NCBI GenBank assembly: GCA_944388825.1
Contig: CALXKG010000060.1
Location: forward strand, 1 to 6,339
Direction: 5' to 3'
Length of the DNA stretch: 6,339 nt
Source: an uncultured Clostridia bacterium
GTDB taxonomy: Bacteria > Bacillota > Clostridia > Oscillospirales > Ruminococcaceae
In this document: positions 3,939-6,339 of the stretch, piece by piece
How the letters are laid out: every line of letters starts with the position of its first letter
Position numbering within the stretch: the first letter of the stretch is position 1
Translations under genes and position numbers: made by a program
Notes under the pieces: generated by a model
Database searches by the model: none
What the model was told of the DNA's origin: nothing
Seen by the model: the letters and a program-made list of their open reading frames with translations, nothing else

Positions 3939-4868
3939 ATGAAGAAAGGCGGGCTTGGACGGGGGCTGGACGCCCTGTATGAGGACAACAGCGCGGCCTT
4001 CCCGGATGAGGAGAAGCAGGACGGGGTCAGGATGGCGCGGCTCTCGGCAATCGAGCCCAACCGCAAGCAGCCCCGGCAGAACTTCGACCCTGCCGCGCTG
4101 TCCGAGTTGGCGGAATCCATCCGGACGCACGGGATCCTGCAGCCGCTTCTGGTGCGGCGGGTCCCGGGTTCGTCGCTGGACGGGGAAAGCTACCAGCTGG
4201 TCGCCGGCGAACGGCGCTGGCGGGCGGCCCGGATGGCCGGCCTGTCGGAGGTGCCGGTCGTCGTCAGGGAGATGACCGAGGAAGAGGTGCTGGAGTTTGC
4301 CCTCATTGAAAACCTCCAGCGGGAGGACTTAAACCCGCTGGAAGAGGCGGAGGGGTACCAGCGTCTGGTCAAGACCTTCGGCCTGACCCAGGAAGAGGTC
4401 GCCAAAAAGGTGGGCCGTTCCCGCAGCGCAGTCGCCAATTCCCTGCGGCTGTTAAAGCTCCCGATGGATGTGCAGGCATTTGTCCAGATGGGCGATTTGA
4501 GCGTCGGCCACGCGAAGGCGCTCCTCTCGGTCCAGGATGAGTGGAAACAGTCACGGCTGGCCGAAAAGGCGGTCCAAAAGGGGCTGTCGGTCCGGCAGCT
4601 GGAACAGCTCTGTGAAGCGGCCAACCAGCCGGAACCGGACGAGGCCCCTTCCCCCCGGGCGGATCACTACTACGCCGAGATGCAGCTGGCGATGCAGAAT
4701 GGGCTTGGCCGCCGGGTCAAGATCCACCTCCGCGAGGGGGACAAGGGGATGCTGGAGCTCGCCTTCTTTTCCAAGGAGGATCTGCAGGCGATCGCCGACC
4801 TGCTGGCGAACCTCCCTTCCCGGCAAAAAGAAAATCCTGCGGGAGAGGAAAACGAACTTCTCCCCTGA
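3939..4868 (+). CDS. parB: ParB/Spo0J chromosome-partitioning protein
   Basis: This 309-aa protein is a CTP-dependent DNA-sliding clamp that loads at parS, spreads, recruits SMC and stimulates ParA. The N-terminal K-K-G-G-L-G-R-G-L-D-A-L (residues 2-13) is the conserved ParA-activating peptide. Q-P-R-Q-N-F is at 44-49 and G-I-L-Q-P-L-L-V-R at 65-73. The CTP-site motifs G-E-R-R-W-R-A and E-N-L-Q-R-E-D-L-N are at 90-96 and 124-132. The helix-turn-helix is at about 149-175, with R-S-A-V-A-N-S and S-V-G-H as expected for parS readers. A C-terminal dimerisation domain follows an acidic/proline linker (about 230-240). The start at 3939 rests on ribosome-binding-site spacing; 3930 would add three residues (M-A-R). 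It follows parA after an unusually wide gap and precedes serS by 28 bp. Its targets are probably the two parS sites upstream of parA. Confidence 0.96.
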   Translation: MKKGGLGRGLDALYEDNSAAFPDEEKQDGVRMARLSAIEPNRKQPRQNFDPAALSELAESIRTHGILQPLLVRRVPGSSLDGESYQLVAGERRWRAARMAGLSEVPVVVREMTEEEVLEFALIENLQREDLNPLEEAEGYQRLVKTFGLTQEEVAKKVGRSRSAVANSLRLLKLPMDVQAFVQMGDLSVGHAKALLSVQDEWKQSRLAEKAVQKGLSVRQLEQLCEAANQPEPDEAPSPRADHYYAEMQLAMQNGLGRRVKIHLREGDKGMLELAFFSKEDLQAIADLLANLPSRQKENPAGEENELLP

Positions 4869-4881
4869 TTGATAAGAAATG

Positions 4882-4888
4882 AAAGGAG
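4882..4888 (+). promoter_or_regulatory. serS ribosome-binding site
   Basis: AAAGGAG ends 8 bases before ATG 4897. It overlaps the first codons of a longer in-frame reading from ATG 4879, which therefore cannot be the translated start served by this site. Confidence 0.8.
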
Positions 4889-4896
4889 CAGCCGAT

Positions 4897-6180
4897 ATGC
4901 TCGATATCAAATTTGTCCGTACCCATCCCGATGAAGTCAAGGAAAACATCCGGAAAAAATTCCAGGATTACAAGCTGCCGATGGTCGACGAGGTCATCCA
5001 GCTGGACGCCAAATCCCGCGAAGCCCAGCAGAAGGCCAGTGCCCTCCGTTCCGAGCGCAACAAGCTCTCCAAGCAGATCGGCGGCCTGATGGCCAAAGGC
5101 CAGAAGGAAGAGGCCGAGGCGCTGAAGGCAAAGGTCGCTTCGGAAGCGAAGGAACTGGAAGAGCTGGAAGTGCAGGAAAAGGAGCTGGCCGAGAAGGTCA
5201 CCGCGATCATGATGAACATCCCGCAGATGATCGACCCGTCCGTCCCGATCGGCAAGGACGACAGCTGCAACGTCGAGGTGCAGAAGTACGGCGAGCCGGC
5301 CGTCCCGGACTTTGAGATCCCCTACCACACCGATATCATGGAGTCCTTCCACGGCATCGACCTGGACGCCGCCCGCAAGGTCGCCGGCAACGGCTTCTAC
5401 TACCTGATGGGGGATATCGCCCGGCTGCATTCGGCGGTGCTGGCCTATGCCCGCGACTTTATGATCGACCGGGGCTTTACCTATGTCGTCCCGCCCTTTA
5501 TGATCCATTCCAACGTCGTCACCGGCGTCATGTCCTTCCCGGAGATGGACGCGATGATGTATAAGATCGAGGGGGAAGACCTCTACCTGATCGGCACCTC
5601 CGAACATTCGATGATCGGCCGGTTTATCGACGAGATCGTCGATGAAAAGCAGCTGCCGATCACCCTCACCAGCTATTCCCCCTGCTTCCGCAAGGAGAAA
5701 GGCGCCCACGGCATCGAGGAACGGGGCGTCTACCGTATCCACCAGTTTGAAAAGCAGGAGATGATCGTCGTCTGCAAGCCGGAAGACAGTATGTACTGGT
5801 TTGACAAGCTGTGGCAGAACACCGTCGACCTCTTCCGTTCGCTGGATATCCCGGTCCGGACGCTGGAATGCTGCTCGGGCGACCTGGCCGACCTGAAGGT
5901 CAAATCGGTCGACGTCGAGGCCTGGAGCCCCCGGCAGAAGAAGTACTTCGAGGTCGGCTCCTGCTCCAACCTGGGCGACGCCCAGGCCAGACGGCTGAAG
6001 ATCCGCGTAAACGGCGCGGACGGCAAGAAGTACCTCGCCCATACGCTGAACAACACGGTCGTCGCCCCGCCCCGGATGCTGATCGCCTTCCTGGAAAACA
6101 ACCTCCAGGCGGACGGCACCGTCAAGATCCCGGAAGTCCTGCGGCCGTATATGGGCGGCAAGGAACTGCTGGTGCCCTGA
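4897..6180 (+). CDS. serS: Seryl-tRNA synthetase (class II), atypical motif 3
   Basis: This 427-aa enzyme charges tRNA-Ser with serine in the cytoplasm. It starts with the family's M-L-D-I-K-F-V-R. Residues about 28-105 form the antiparallel coiled-coil arm that grips the long variable arm of tRNA-Ser, rich in K/E/A heptads. The catalytic domain shows the motif 1 region with P-P-F-M-I (199-203) and the serine-binding T-x-E as T-S-E (234-236). Motif 2 runs from F-R-K-E (264-267) to H-Q-F-E-K-Q-E-M (282-289). Motif 3 has H-T-L-N (382-385), R393 and L-E-N (399-401), followed by V-L-R-P-Y-M-G-G near the end. The usual N-G-S of motif 3 is N-N-T here (385-387), and A-P-P-R replaces the common A-x-G-R. 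Length is normal and nothing looks broken. It lies 28 bp after parB, probably in the same transcript. The parB-serS linkage is common in Clostridia, sometimes with a small gene between; none is present here. Confidence 0.95.
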   Translation: MLDIKFVRTHPDEVKENIRKKFQDYKLPMVDEVIQLDAKSREAQQKASALRSERNKLSKQIGGLMAKGQKEEAEALKAKVASEAKELEELEVQEKELAEKVTAIMMNIPQMIDPSVPIGKDDSCNVEVQKYGEPAVPDFEIPYHTDIMESFHGIDLDAARKVAGNGFYYLMGDIARLHSAVLAYARDFMIDRGFTYVVPPFMIHSNVVTGVMSFPEMDAMMYKIEGEDLYLIGTSEHSMIGRFIDEIVDEKQLPITLTSYSPCFRKEKGAHGIEERGVYRIHQFEKQEMIVVCKPEDSMYWFDKLWQNTVDLFRSLDIPVRTLECCSGDLADLKVKSVDVEAWSPRQKKYFEVGSCSNLGDAQARRLKIRVNGADGKKYLAHTLNNTVVAPPRMLIAFLENNLQADGTVKIPEVLRPYMGGKELLVP

Positions 6181-6188
6181 TTGCAGAG

Positions 6189-6214
6189 AAAAGGCCCCAT
6201 TTCGGATGGGGCCT
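6189..6214 (+). terminator. Terminator-like hairpin after serS, lacking a T-tract
   Basis: AGGCCCCAT (6192-6200) and ATGGGGCCT (6206-6214) form a perfect 9-bp stem with loop TTCGG, 11 bases after the serS stop. An A-run precedes it (GAAA, 6188-6191), as in bidirectional terminators. Downstream, however, GAGACTG replaces the expected T-run. It may still pause or terminate transcription, helped by the following T-rich stem. Confidence 0.55.
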
Positions 6215-6218
6215 GAGA

Positions 6219-6244
6219 CTGTCGAAAAACAAGTTTTTCGACAG
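6219..6244. repeat. 26-bp palindrome, 12-bp stem
   Basis: CTGTCGAAAAAC (6219-6230) and GTTTTTCGACAG (6233-6244) are perfect inverted repeats separated by AA. The T5 run lies inside the stem, not after it, so this is not a standard terminator. It starts where the T-tract of the preceding hairpin should be, which suggests insertion of a repeat. Confidence 0.65.
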
Positions 6245-6250
6245 AATAAC

Positions 6251-6333
6251 ATCCGGGCTGCATGCACTCCCTACGGTCGCACACTTGCCCGGATCAAGGT
6301 ATTTTTTCCGCCGTACATGCCGCCGGAAAAAAT
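6251..6333. repeat. Two further inverted repeats at the window end
   Basis: ATCCGGGC (6251-6258) pairs with GCCCGGAT (6287-6294) around a 28-base loop that holds the palindrome TGCATGCA (6259-6266). ATTTTTTCCG (6301-6310) then pairs with CGGAAAAAAT (6324-6333) around a 13-base loop. Together with 6219-6244 they look like one composite intergenic repeat that may continue past the window. I see no gene in 6181-6339. Confidence 0.55.
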
Positions 6334-6339
6334 GTGATT

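Noticed and set aside
4717..6267. A long antisense open frame (516 codons) opposite serS
   Set aside because: It mirrors serS and the end of parB, its composition reflects the GC-rich codons of the opposite strand, and it shows no protein motifs.

Overview
The window is a chromosomal segment of a fairly GC-rich Firmicute. It carries the conserved origin-proximal block mnmG - rsmG - noc - parA(soj) - parB(spo0J) - serS, all on the + strand. Gene order, strong purine-rich Shine-Dalgarno sites, sigma-A-like promoters with TG-extended -10 elements and protein sequence all point to class Clostridia. The high GC and the hairpin-rich intergenic repeats suggest an Oscillospirales/Ruminococcaceae-type gut bacterium. 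The class is well supported; the order is an inference.

Layout: 1-204 is the 3' end of mnmG (tRNA wobble-uridine modification). 205-518 is a non-coding gap holding a folded repeat (290-409) and a possible rsmG promoter. rsmG (16S rRNA G527 methyltransferase) is 519-1247. A leader with an extended -10 promoter and a hairpin precedes noc (1406-2353). Two perfect parS centromere sites follow at 2370-2385 and 2412-2427, with centres 42 bp apart. A rho-independent terminator (2457-2504) closes the noc transcript. From 2547 to 2810 there are no genes but many inverted repeats, including a 161-bp element with 10-bp terminal inverted repeats. A strong promoter (2851-2879) and a leader hairpin precede parA (2961-3731). 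A 207-bp gap with two copies of a GC-rich repeat separates parA from parB (3939-4868). serS (4897-6180) follows after 28 bp, then a terminator-like hairpin and further palindromic repeats up to the window end.

How the genes work together: ParB loads at parS, spreads as a CTP-dependent clamp, and is moved by the ParA ATPase to segregate the newly replicated origin. Noc is a ParB paralogue that in Bacillus binds different sites and keeps the division septum off the nucleoid. MnmG, RsmG and SerRS are translation genes that commonly sit near the origin in Firmicutes.

I see no new enzyme system, phage, CRISPR array or defence locus. What stands out is non-coding: the tight parS pair inside the noc 3' region, and structured repeat elements sitting in four of the gaps of an otherwise conserved operon block. 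Also notable are a residue exchange between Noc and ParB at a DNA-specificity position and a SerRS with an unusual motif 3.
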